Assembly: GCA_022496205.1 (NCBI GenBank)
Contig: WTXD01000060.1
Coordinates: forward strand, 1-64,000
DNA: 64,000 bases
Direction: 5' to 3'
Origin: Gloeopeniophorella convolvens
Lineage: Eukaryota > Basidiomycota > Agaricomycetes > Russulales
Shown: positions 1 to 11,500 of the stretch, one piece after another
How the letters are laid out: each line of letters opens with the position of its first letter
Numbering within the stretch: the stretch's first letter is position 1
Position numbers and translations under genes: made by a program
The notes under the pieces: generated by a model
Told to the model about the DNA's origin: nothing
What the model saw: the letters and a program-made list of their open reading frames with translations, nothing else
Database searches by the model: none

Positions 1-366
1 TGCAGCCCCCATGTTGACTATTCCCTACCCTTTCTATTGTGCCCCGAACGTTTCAGGAATTTACAGAGGGTGTCTCCATGTACATACATGTTGTGGAATC
101 TAATCATGATCTCTGTATTGACATGCGTGCTACAAATGTGTGTAGCGAAAGCAAGCGCGAGCGTGGTCACCGGGGCGCGAAGCACAGGGCCGGAGCGCAC
201 CCAACAGCGGACCTAAGAAAGGTCCCAGAAGTACATGGTTTATTCGGCATTACTGTCGTACTTTTGGGATACTTCCTGTGGTCGGCAGTCCCAGAAAGGT
301 GCTTGAATCGTAACAGAAGTAGCCACTTCTGTGACACTTCCGGCAAGAATTTTCGATCGATGTCCA
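1..366. other. Window edge, no gene seen
   Basis: I see no supportable gene here. Short overlapping open frames on both strands lack recognisable motifs. The sequence leads directly into repeat copy A. Confidence 0.5.
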
Positions 367-1558
367 GTGTACAGACCCAGGATTCCGAGAGGACCGAGGA
401 AGGCCTCAAAAGTGACAGCGATACAGGCCTTCTGACTCCGAGCCTCAAGCTTCAAGACGAGACCGCACGCCGGCGACTTTCTCCTTCCGAGTTCAGCTAG
501 GATACGCCATGTATCCCGCGCTAAACGCGCATATATGCACAGCGCGAGTCACCAAAGTGCGAGAATAAGACCGGAAAAAGTACCACGTCACATTTGGCCT
601 CTACATTGGATTCATGCTGATCATTTCCGCAGTCTCATTGACGATCGGCAGCATTGCCTTCTTCTCCGAGTTATCGTTTCACACCAGAACGTTGGCAGGA
701 CTGGCCTCGTGTCGCAGAACCTGTCGATGATTCGTTTGCGTTGCGCTACGGAGACCACAGCCCTTGGGCACGTTCTCGAGGGGAGGCGCTGATTATATAA
801 GCATGCAAAGTTGGTGCAAACCTCAGGCAGACTGAGGCAGTGCGGTCCCAGGCTCTCGTCGAGCTGAGTGTAATCTGGACCCCCGGAAGGGGTCATATAG
901 TCGAGATACAACTCGCGGGGAATACGCATATGTTAGCTTCCTGTCGTCACACGCAAGGCAGTTGATCACGAGATGACAGACGACACTTGGACGATACCTT
1001 GAAACCGTAAGCTCCTATAGAAGACGCAGGCCACATCGATAATTCGGTGTCACAGCTGATCACAGCGCTCTGCCTCGGATGGAAGTAGTTGAAATTCGTA
1101 TACGCAAGCTGCAGCGAATAGAACGTAACCCGGGTTATAAGCGCATCGATGCCAGATGGTGGCGTGCGAGCGATGGTGGTGGTGGCAGACCCAAATCGGA
1201 CGACTGGATTGGTCTCGAACCCAGAGAAGCCAGCAGGCGTCGTGGGAAGTACGGGTTGGTGGCGTTGCTCGAGGAGGGCATCGAGCACAAATCGAAGGTG
1301 TGATCAGTGATGGACGAGCGATGCGTCCGGGAAAGGTGAGAGAGCCACCCGAAGCAGCGCGCCACCTATTTTAGCGTTTTCCTCTGAGAAGGGTGAGATC
1401 CCGAGGACTGATAGGAACGCCCTTCCCTGGAGGAGGCGCTAATTGCGATGAGCGTTTGGGGAGGAGAGAAGAGATCCGGGAAGGAGCGCACGCCGCAGAT
1501 GGCCAGAGATGGAAGCGCGCTTTCCATTTACGTACACCGCCGGGCGACGACTGGCCAG
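367..1558 (+). repeat. Dispersed repeat, copy A of an inverted pair
   Basis: This stretch matches the reverse complement of 58840-59550. The match covers 367-817 and 1310-1558; the 492 bases at 818-1309 are replaced in copy B by 14 unrelated bases. The copies differ by many substitutions and short indels, so they are not a recent duplication. No transposase, terminal repeat or target-site duplication could be recognised. It could be a fragment of a non-autonomous element or an old segmental duplication. The short open frames inside it are not convincing genes. Confidence 0.75.
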
Positions 1559-2280
1559 CGAGGAGCGTCAGCAGCCGGGGCCGAGGCTTCTAGCGCATTT
1601 GCTGCCGAGGACGACCAACTGGCGGCGGCGCCCATCGGTTGGTGCGTTCCTCTCTCTTTTCTTTCTCTTTCTCTCCGCCCCTTTCTGTCAGCCTGTCTGG
1701 CCAGGATATATACCCTCCCTCCTCTTCCACACCCACAGGGTCGCTTTTGCCCCAGACCGAAGATTGACCGCCTCGTCGACCTCCGTTCCTCCGCCCATCG
1801 CTGTCCACGGGGCCCTCTTCTTTGCCCACTTCGGCTGCCTTCCCTCTACTGGCACTCCTTCTCCCCTCGCCCGTTTAGGAAGCACGTAGCACGTTGCTCG
1901 TCCTTGAGTTGGCTTGGATCGTTGTATCCAATCAGGCCGCTTCGTTCGGGCTCATCGTCCAGCTCAAACAGCCACGACCTCGGATTCGGTTCGAAGGACC
2001 GTCACCTGGCTAGTCTCCGTCGTTCCTTAAAGCGCCTTACCTTGCAGTGGTCCTCTCTGCCGTTGCTTGCACTCTCTTTCCCCTCGGGCCGATACCATAC
2101 CACGGTGACAGCATCCCCACCCTGACAGGTGGCATACTAGCGACATAACTCTCTTGATTAGTGGGTACTTTTAGTACCGTCTCGGCCACTGCTGCTAACC
2201 AGTCTCTCTGCAGGTCTTCGTTGCTTGAATCTGTCTATATATACCCTTATTTAATATTAATCCCCTTATTCTCACCTACC
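1559..2280 (+). promoter_or_regulatory. Pyrimidine-rich promoter and 5' UTR of the 2281 gene
   Basis: Long CT-rich tracts (about 1650-1890) typical of fungal promoters precede the gene. A TATATA stretch lies near 2237. A segment from GTGGGT at 2161 to CTGCAG near 2213, with a CTAAC branch-point-like motif, looks like a 5' UTR intron. This is inference from sequence pattern only. Confidence 0.45.
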
Positions 2281-3965
2281 ATGCGACTCCGCCTCATCTC
2301 GCATCCCCCGGCGCCCATGATGCTCTTCCAGTTCTCGTTCCTTCCCACAAACCCGCACCCCCTTCCTCATCACTGGGACGCTCAGCTCGCGGTTCTCAGT
2401 GCCGCGGAACTCGAGCAGCCCCGTTCAGTTTATGCTCTCGATTCGTCGGCTTGGCTCACCGAAATCCTCGAAGAGGTCACCTTCGACGTTGTCTCGCTCA
2501 CAATTTCTGTTGCGTACATTGACGGTCACGCCGAGGAATGGCCATTGATAGATCGCGCATGCGTGGACGTCCTCGAGAACATACTAGACGACTTGCGTCG
2601 TTCGGTCGTCCATCCTCCGATCCAATCTCCTCCACCTGCACCACCGCCAACGCCCACATCTCCTGTGTTCCCGGTGTTTAGAAAGTCGACAAAGCACAAG
2701 AAACAGCGTTCTCTGCTTATGCAGATTGTCCAGTAAGCTATCCTTTCGCGTCATTCGCTTTACTTACTGACACCTCGGCCAGGTCCCTTATCCCCGGCAG
2801 CGCCCAGGCTCCTCAGTTACCGATCGCGGCACTGCCCCCGCCTCCTCCCCCACCCTCGCCACCTCAGCCGTCTGCTGAAGATGTGATGCATCAGACGTTG
2901 ACCGCATCCAAGGCGCTTCGCGGGCGTGCGCGATCTACCGTCCTGGATGCATACCGTCGCTTTGTCGTCAAGGAGCTCAAGATCCGCCTGCCATCCGGTG
3001 GCTACCCTGTCTGGGTCGCAGAAAGTACACTCCGACGCACAGAGGAGCATATGACACACTTGGCTGAGAGCGCTAGCTCTGCCGTCTCCTTGCCCCTCCC
3101 TGAACTGTCATTCGACTGTCAGACAGCAACCGTGCCTGAGGATCTCTTCGCCTATGATGACGATACAGATGTAGCCTCGGAAACCGTCTCTCTGTCTCGC
3201 ACAGCCGGTACGGAGTCGGATGGCTCTTCCATTCATACCCCAGATTCTACTTACGGCTTCCGCCGTGGTGTCCCAGCCGCCTTGGCACTCGCCGACCCGG
3301 ATGCGGAAGCCTTTGCAGCGCTTTCACGACGAGCCCTTCGTCTGCGGGAGCATCTGCTTCGTATCGATGCCGCACAACGCAATGCAGCTGCGGACGAGGC
3401 GGCAATGCTCGCTATCGCTCAAGTTCGAGGGCGCCGACGTGCATGGCTGAACCGACAGCTCCGTGGTGGTTCGCATATGAAGGATATCGGCTTCGCGACG
3501 CCAATGCACTCGTCACCGCTCGCCCGGCACGTGCCTCTTACGGCAGACAATCTCGCAGCGCCATCTTTGGGCTTGTTAATCGCACCCCCACGACTATTTC
3601 CGGTTGTGGAAGATAGCGGAGAGGAGTCAGACGGATGGGGTTCTTTGGAACGCTTGCCCCCGCTTGCCTCTCCGCGACGGCATGCGCAGGTACGTGTGCG
3701 CACACGGAGCGTACGATCTTTGCGCGGACCACTGGAGATCGATCTGGAGGTGGATGGCGCAGACGAGCTTGATCCACCGGTCCTCATCGTCCCACCGCCC
3801 ATCGCTGCTTCGCTTCCGCACCCTGCGCCGACGGTTGTTGCGCCATTGCCGGACTACGAGTTGGACCTCGAGTTTGGCGCCCCAGATGGTGTATATATGC
3901 GTTGCAAGGAACGCGAGTACGAGTGCGCGGAGTGGTTGCCTGGTGTCATGCTCGACTGCCGATGA
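2281..3965 (+). CDS. Hypothetical proline-rich protein, 544 aa, two exons
   Basis: I do not recognise this protein. Exons are 2281-2732 and 2783-3965; the 50-nt intron begins GTAAGC and ends CCAG, and joining gives one open frame of 544 residues. The N-terminal half carries two proline clusters flanking the splice junction (about residues 115-170). The middle has an alanine/arginine-rich, probably helical stretch, and the C-terminal half is acidic with scattered prolines. No signal peptide or membrane segment is evident. The ATG at 2281 follows a TATA-like region and a likely 5' UTR intron. It resembles the many lineage-restricted, partly disordered proteins of polypore genomes; no function can be assigned. 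Confidence 0.75.
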
Positions 3966-4396
3966 CGCAGCATAGCGGGTCGGCTACTTGGCTTGCAGTT
4001 TCACCGCATGCACTTGAATCCTGATTTTTGAACGGTTATGCTACTCATCTCCGATACCTCGCCGCACGCCGCACTTACGCACCTATAGCATACCTAGTTT
4101 ACATACTCACCCAGTCGCTCGTCGTTCGGCATGCATGTTTACGCTTCCTAACAGAGATCGCACAGCGTTTTGCACGCCTTTTTCGTTTGTTTGAACAGGC
4201 GCAACTTGTGCCTGTAAACCAGGTGACATGAGACGGAAGTCGCGTGACTCCGGAGTATGGGCTGGATGTCTCGGACCCGATGACTCCGGCGAGCTCAAAG
4301 CTGCAAATTGTCGATCGGATAACCAAGGCTCAGATTTTCCAAGAGCCACAAACACAACCTGTAACTTTGTTCAACGTTCGAAGGACACAGGAAAGT
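3966..4396. other. Intergenic, 431 nt
   Basis: 3' flank of the hypothetical gene and promoter of the purine nucleoside phosphorylase gene. No further gene or clear structure seen. Confidence 0.6.
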
Positions 4397-5611
4397 ATGG
4401 CAACAGCGGAACCAGCGCCAGCGCCGGCATCAAACATCGACGCGGTATCAGCACGAAACATTGCCAACCTCGCAGCACGCCTGCCCGCGCACCTCCGCGC
4501 GCCCCGCGTCGGTATCGTATGCGGGTCTGGCCTCGGCACCCTCGCAGCGAGCATACAGGAGCGCGTCGACGTGCCGTATGCCGCGCTTGAGGGCTTTGGC
4601 GAGAGTACGGTGTCCGGACACCGCAGCGTGCTTGCATTTGGGACGATTGGCGGCACACCGGTCGTCGCGATGCTGGGACGGGTGCGTGTCGTCCTCGTGC
4701 GGTGGTGGTCCGATGCTAACACACGATGGCGGGATGGGCAGTTCCATCCATACGAGGGACATGCACTCGCGACAGTCGTGTATCCCATCCGGCTCCTGGC
4801 CGCGCTCGGCGTGCAGGACCTCATCAGTGCGTTTCTGCTCCGGGGTTCGGCACGCGAGCGCGGGACTGACGGCGTCGTCGCGCAGTCACGAATGCGGCGG
4901 GCTCGCTCCGCGCGGAGGTGCCCGTGGGGACGAGTGCGTACCCCTGTACCACCCGACTTGCGCGCCCGCGGCGCTGACGCCGCCGCCGCCCGCAGTCGTC
5001 GTCATCGACGACCACATCGCCTTCCCGCTCCTGACGGGGCTGAACCCGCTGTTCGGCCCCCTGCACACCGCCAGCGCACCGCGCTTCGTCCCGCTCTCGG
5101 ACGCGTACTCGCGCCCGCTGCGGCGCGCGGCGTTCCGCGCGGCGCACGCGCTCGGGCTCGGCGCGCGCGCGCTCGCGGAGGGCGCGTACGCGTGGGTGAG
5201 CGGGCCGACGTACGAGACGCGCGCCGAGGCGAGGCTGCTCGCCGCGGCGGGCGCGAGCGTCGTGGGCATGAGCACCGTGCCGGAGGTTGTCGCGGCGCGC
5301 GGGGCGGGCGTGCGCGTGCTCGTGCTCAGCCTTGTGACGAACATGGTCGTCGGGGTGCTGCCTGGGACGCGCGGGCGCAGCGTGCGCGAGGAGGTCGAGG
5401 CTGAGGTGCGTGGGGCGTGCCGGTGCGCGCGCGCGGCTGATTCATTTGTGCGTGTGTGTGCGGACAGCTCGCGGGCGTGGTGGTAGAGCGTGCGCCGAGC
5501 CCGACGGTGTCGCACGAGGACGTGCTCGCGGTCGGCATGGCAAAGGCGGAGGTGATGCGGGGCTTGGTCGAGCAGATCATCGTGTCGCTGCCCGTTGGCG
5601 GCGCGGAGTGA
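4397..5611 (+). CDS. Purine nucleoside phosphorylase
   Basis: Phosphorolysis of inosine and guanosine to base plus ribose-1-phosphate in purine salvage, in the cytosol. Five exons: 4397-4681, 4742-4826, 4886-4933, 4996-5405 and 5468-5611, giving 323 aa; all four introns start GTGCGT. Hallmarks of the trimeric PNP family (EC 2.4.2.1) are visible: the phosphate-binding GSGLG near residue 40, the FHPYEGH segment at the start of exon 2, TNAAGSL in exon 3, the PTYETRAEARLL segment with the substrate-binding Glu, GMSTVPEV, and the TN pair that holds the base-binding Asn. Length and order match the family. The ATG at 4397 is the first in frame after the upstream region and gives a short extension typical of fungal PNP. 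Nothing looks broken. Confidence 0.93.
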
Positions 5612-5955
5612 GGCGCACGGTGCAGAAGCCAGGGGCCGGGCGCGGTGTCTATAGGTACACGATAGATGTACGATAAGTGTGTAGAAGAGGAGAAGCGGGG
5701 CGTGGGTGCCCGAGTCGGCTTCTGTGCAGAAGGCGCGTGCTGGCAACCGCGGCCGGGGCGAGGTCAGGCGGACGCCAGCACGCCGCCGGCCACGCTGACG
5801 TCGACTGATATTTGTTAAACGAGGCCAGCGCACCCTTTCTTCCTCTTGCCCCGAACCACCATCAACAACAGCACCAGCGTCGCTGCCGCGGTTGACTCCT
5901 TGCCGTTCGACCCCTACACACTCGCACACTGCGCACGCACGCACGCACGCACGCT
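5612..5955. other. Intergenic, 344 nt
   Basis: Terminator region of the PNP gene and promoter of the isocitrate dehydrogenase gene. It ends in a run of GCAC repeats just before the IDH start codon. No additional gene seen. Confidence 0.6.
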
Positions 5956-7878
5956 ATGATCCTGACGCGCACGATGCTCCGTGGGCGACTGCCCCGCCTC
6001 GCTGTACCGCTCGCGCGCGGTTTTGCGAGTACTGGGCCGTCATTCCGTGAGTGCCTGTGCCCTGCCCGCTGCGCGAGCGACTGCCGCTGACGTCGTCACC
6101 AACGCAATCCCACCACCTCGTCATTCGAACCACCGCATGCCGGCATCGCTCGCCGTTTCTGCGAACCGTCTCGAATCCCCATTTTTCCCCGTGCGCTGCT
6201 CGTCGTGGGTTGGGATGGGCAGGGGAGAAGATCGTAGTGCAGAACCCGATCGTCGAGCTCGACGGTGACGAGATGACGCGCATCATCTGGAAGAAGATCC
6301 GTGAGGAGGTGCGTCGCCGTGCGGTCGTTCGGGTTCCGGGCGCGAGCTGACAGGCTATGCCCTGTGGGCAGCTCATCCTCCCATACGTGCAGCTTGACAT
6401 CAAGTACTTTGACCTCGGCCTCGAGCACCGCGACGCGGTGCGTGCGTGTCTGCCGCCCGCTGCGGTGCGCGTCGACCGACTAACTGACTGGCTGGCTCCG
6501 GCCCGTGCGTGCAGACGAGCGACCAAGTGACAATCGACTCGGCCGAGGCGATCCTCAAGTACAACGTCGGCATCAAGTGCGCGACCATCACGCCCGACGA
6601 GGCGCGCGTGAAGGAGTTCAACCTGAAGCAGATGTGGCGCTCGCCGAACGGCACCGTACGCCCCCTTTCCGTTCGCCTTGCCCTGCCCTGCCCCGCTCAC
6701 ACGCGCGCGCCCTCCAGATCCGCAACATTCTCGGTGGAACGGTGTTCCGCGAGCCCATCATCCTCGAGCGCGTGCCGCGCCCTGTGCCCGGATGGGTCAA
6801 GCCCATCGTCATCGGACGCCACGCCTTTGGCGACCAGTACCGCGCCACCGACTTTGTTGCTCCCGGGCCCGGCAAGCTGCAGCTCGTGTACACGCCGCAG
6901 AGCGGCGCAACGCCGACTACGCTTGACGTATATGACTTCACGGGCAAGGGCGTCGCGCTGGCGATGTACAACACCGACGAGGTGGGTTGATGTGCTTCCG
7001 TGCCTGTCCTGCTCTGACACCTGTGCGCAGTCGATTACGGGCTTTGCGCACTCTTCATTCAAGATGGCGCTGTCGAAGAAGTTGCCATTGGTGCGTTGCC
7101 CGGCTGCATCATGTTCCAAGCGTCGCTCATGGATATGTCAGTTCATGTCAACCAAAAACACGATCCTCAAGAAGTACGATGGCCGCTTCAAGGACATTTT
7201 CCAGGAGATCTATGAGAGGTAAGCCGCCACCGTGCTTCCCTGCCGTCTCTGACACCCGCGGACACGGCACAGCGAGTACCAGAAGCAGTTCGAGGCGGCC
7301 GGGATCTACTACGAGCACCGCCTGATCGACGACATGGTCGCGCAAGCGATCAATCCAGGCGGCTTCGTCTGGGCGACGAAGAACTACGACGGCGACGTGC
7401 AGTCGGACATCCTCGCGCAGGGCTTCGGCTCGCTCGGCATGATGACCTCCGAGCTCGTCACGCCCGACGGGCGCACCGTCGAGAGCGAGGCCGCGCACGG
7501 CACCGTCACGCGGCACTACCGCGAGCACCAGCGCGGGCGCGAGACGTCGACCAACCCGGTCGCGTCGGTGTTTGCGTGGACGCGTGGGCTGCGGCACCGC
7601 GCCGCGCTCGACGGGAACGCGCCGCTCGACGCGTTCACGCGCGCGCTCGAGTGCGCGTGCGTTGACGTTATCGACGCGGACGGCGTCATGACGAAGGACC
7701 TTGCGCTCGCGATCCACGGGAAGGCGCTGCAGCGCGAGCACTGGGTCTCACGGACGTGTACATGGATGCGGTCAAGGTGCGTGTGCTGCCCCCCGCTCGT
7801 TGGTCGGACGCTGACGGGCATGCGCAGGTCAAGCTGGACAAGCTGCTCGCTGCCGACGAGAAGACCGCGACGCTGTAA
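5956..7878 (+). CDS. NADP-dependent isocitrate dehydrogenase, mitochondrial-type, with apparent -1 frame break
   Basis: Oxidative decarboxylation of isocitrate to 2-oxoglutarate with NADP (EC 1.1.1.42). Nine exons: 5956-6046, 6223-6308, 6372-6437, 6515-6655, 6718-6981, 7031-7090, 7142-7218, 7273-7776 and 7828-7878. The arginine-rich start ([15 protein letters not shown]) looks like a mitochondrial presequence. Family landmarks include [13 protein letters not shown], the [13 protein letters not shown] block, [12 protein letters not shown], the DDMVAQ segment and [13 protein letters not shown]. The exons total 1,340 nt, one short of a multiple of three. Near 7745-7748 the frame slips: after REHW the conserved [10 protein letters not shown] and the last exon (ending KTATL) lie in another frame. 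One missing base restores a 446-residue family-like protein. It could be an assembly indel or a real mutation; without correction the last 36 or so residues are replaced. Confidence 0.9.
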
Positions 7879-8508
7879 ACGACGTCCTGGGCACTTCGCG
7901 CCAAGGGTCGACTGACACGATAGGATGTAATATATGTACTGCGGGACATCTGACGCAGGGATGTAACATTGCTGCACTGGCTCCTGTCTGAATGTAGATG
8001 CCGGGCTTTCATGCTGCCTTTGTGCGATAACGAGAAGAGATTGGGTTGGTGCGGCCCTCGCCTCCCGGAGCCGCTCTGCGTCATGCTCGTCGCTCCCGAG
8101 AACACGCATCTCCGTCTGCGGTGCTGGTGCTGGTGCCGTTGGCTCAGCCTCCCTCACTCGTTCGTATAATGCTTGACGAGAGAAAAGATTCGGGTTTTCC
8201 CGGTGTGATTACGGCATGGATCACACGTCTGCCGCGGAGTGCTTGCAACCTTCCACTCCTTTCTCCCCCCCCCAGTCAGGACACCTGCGGATTCCACCTT
8301 CTAGCGCACACACCCTGTCAACTTCCTTCCAGATAGTCCGCCGCCCTGCTTCCCATACGACGGTAGTCAGATCCTCCGGTGGCGATGACGTCTGTCACCC
8401 CGCCCAGTTATGCCACGTCCTCTCAACGCGTTATCTATTGCGTCTGATGAGGTGAGGGCCTCGAACCAAGATACGGTTATACTGGCGAGAACTTACTAAC
8501 GCACAACG
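7879..8508. other. Intergenic between convergent genes, 630 nt
   Basis: 3' flanks of IDH (+) and NLR-like gene A (-). No coding potential recognised. Confidence 0.55.
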
Positions 8509-11500
8509 TCAATCTACTCCTGCCACCAGTGCAAGGCTCTTAAATTCCACGGCGCTCGTCAGCAGCTGCACGATATCCGCATGGCCATTCTTTGATGCCA
8601 AGTCCGATGCCGTCCCGAGCTCGCCGGCCTGTGCGCGAACATCCGCGTCGCAGATCAACAGTAGCCGTACAACATCCATGTGTCCTTGCTCGGATGCGTC
8701 ATGAAGGGGAGTTCGGGCACTGCTATCCCGTGCATTGACGTCAGCGCGGTGCCTAAGCAGCAGCTGTGCGATTTGTAGGTGTCCATGATACGATGCGCAG
8801 TGGAGAGGGGTGCGGGACTTGTTGTCCAATGCATCTACGTCCGCGAGATATCCGAGAAGCAGCTCTGCCATCTCGAGATGCCCATGATACGACGCGAAGA
8901 GGAGAGGTGTGATGCCGGATCCGCGATTGGGCCGCGCATTTACGTCTGCGCGATGCGCAAGCAGCACCTGCGCAGCGTCGAGTTTTCTGGTGGTCGACGC
9001 AAGGTAAAGCGGAGTGCGGGACTTGCCATCTCGTGCATCTACGTCCGCGCGGCGGTCGAGCAGCAGTTGTATGGTCTCCGGGTGTCCACGATACGACGCC
9101 CAATGGAGAGGGGTACGGGACGCGTCGTCCCGTGCATCTATGTCTGCATGATGCTCGAGCAGTAACTGGGCGATATCGAGGTGTCCGTGAGACGATGCAA
9201 AGTGGAGGGGAGTAATACCAAATTTGCGATCCCGTGCATTTACATCTGCACGATGTTCAAGTAGCAGCCGTGCGATGTCGAGGTTCCCAGAGGACGATGC
9301 AAAGTGGAGAGGAGTATGGCATTCGTCATTCAGTGCATCTACCTCCGCGCGATGCTCGAGTAGTAGTCGTACGATCTCGGGATGACTAGCATACGCAGAT
9401 GATACACAGTGGAGAGGGGTTCGTGACTGGTCGTCCGGCGCATCTACATCGGCGCAGTGGTCGAGCAGCAGCCGTGCGATCTCGAGGTATCCGTGGTACG
9501 ACGCATAATGGAGAGGGGTGCAGGAATGGTTGTCCGGAGCATCCGCATACGCGCGGTGCTCGAGCAGCAGCTGTATGATCTTAATGTGCTGACCATACGA
9601 TGCATTGTGTAGAGGGGTACAGAGATATCGATCCTGAGCGTCTACCTTCGAGCGATGGTCGAGTAGCAGTCGCGCAACCTCGAGGTGTCCGAACGATGAC
9701 GCATGGTGGAGGGGGGTACGGGAATCTTCATCCAACACATCGACCTCCGCGCGATGCTCGAGCAGCAATTGTGCAATCTCGAGGTGTCCGCGCATCGATG
9801 CATAGTGGAGAGAGGTACGGGACATGTCCTTGCCGGAGTTGCCGTCCGGTGGATGGTCATCAGCGTTGTGTTCGATGAGGAATCGCACAATGTCGATGTG
9901 CCCAGAATTAGACGCTTCATCGAGGGCGCTCCTGGCAACCGGGCCGCTCCGAGAGTTGACATTTGCGCCGTGTGTGACTAGCAGTTTGACAATGTCATGG
10001 TGCCCGTGACGCGATGCTACTTGGAGGGGGCCTTGCTGGTCATTGTTAATTGCCTCAATGTCCTGCGGATGCGACGTGACGAGAATCTCTGCTACCGGGA
10101 AAATTCCGCAGAGAGCAGCATAGTACAACGGGGATGAGACTGGCTGAGGACGTAGATGATTTGCACGTATGAACCGATTCGGGTCAAGAAAGTCCTGGTC
10201 GTGGTCGAACAGCCGAACCCAATTAGCGAACTGAGGCTTGGTTTTGTCAAAAAGAGAGACCATCATTTCCATGATGTGCGCAGATACGTTTTCGAACCGA
10301 GCGTGGTCAACCCAGTATTCGGCGGAATAACGAACAAGGGAGAGCCGGGGTCTGCCATGTTCGATGATTTGGGCATCAGGATGGAGCAGGACGCTGAGAC
10401 AGGCCTGCGCGAGAACGGTGTGTGCAGCTCCGGGGGTGATGTAGAAGCGGGAGGCCTTCGCCTCTTTTGAACTTGCGATTCGATCGGAGGTCAAGAACTC
10501 CTTCACGGAGAAGTGTGAAAACTGCACGATCCGACGGTGGCCCTCGTCAATGATAGAGATGAAGCTTCCGGGACAGGCAGACTGCACAGCATACACGGGG
10601 TCGCTGAGGAGCCAATCGACGTCGAGTGAAGGGGCGGGATGGCTGTCGAAGTCGATAGCAAGGACCTCTGCCAGCTCGTCCACGTGGAGTGGGCGTATGG
10701 AACATGACATGCACTGGAATAATCGAAGGGCGAGTGGCCACTTCTCCTCATCAATACGCGATAACGTGTCTTCGTAGGTCTCTTGCAAGGTTCTGGGAAG
10801 CGACTTGAGAGTGGGCCGAATGATCGCAGGGAGGCAGTTGGATAGGGTATCAAGGTGACAGGATACGTATCGGAACCTTGGTAGTATGATCAGTATCACT
10901 GCAACGCACCGCTGCAGTATTACTGAACTTACATGCCATCGGAATTCCTCGAAAGCGTGTCGATAACTTCACGCTTGATGCTTTCACTCCACCTGCGCAT
11001 CTTATGGTGGGAGTTGACCATGGAGTCGAGGTAACGCTTGATAGCCTCCGCCTGTCCATTTTCCTTCTCGACACAGATAAGTTGGGAGGCCAAAGGCCCA
11101 AGAGTGCTTCTGATATCATCTTCGGGACGACTGGTAATGCATATGCGCACACCCAGGTCACGTGTGTTGGCGAATTCCGCAATGAAATCTAGGACGTCCT
11201 TGCGTGGGGAGTAAACTCCAGAGTCGGGACATTCGTCCAATGCGTCTACGATGATGTAGTTTGTATCTCGTCCTGTGGCCCCGAGCATTTGCTTCAAACA
11301 CCCTTTAAGCGCGGTGTCGCTAGGCTGACGGGAACCCTGGCCGTGCTCGAAGTACAGCAGAGAGAGAACGGCAGAAGAGGCGTCGGATTGTGAGCAGATT
11401 TGGATCGCGAGGGACGATAGCAACCCATGGAGGCTCTGCCTCGAGGACTCTTGGAAGTCGCAGTAGAAGTATGCCACCGTGGAGTTTACTGGCTCCTCCA

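Noticed and set aside
8542..10040. Regular repeat array that might suggest a CRISPR or satellite
   Set aside because: The period of about 99 nt encodes 33-residue ankyrin units in one continuous frame.
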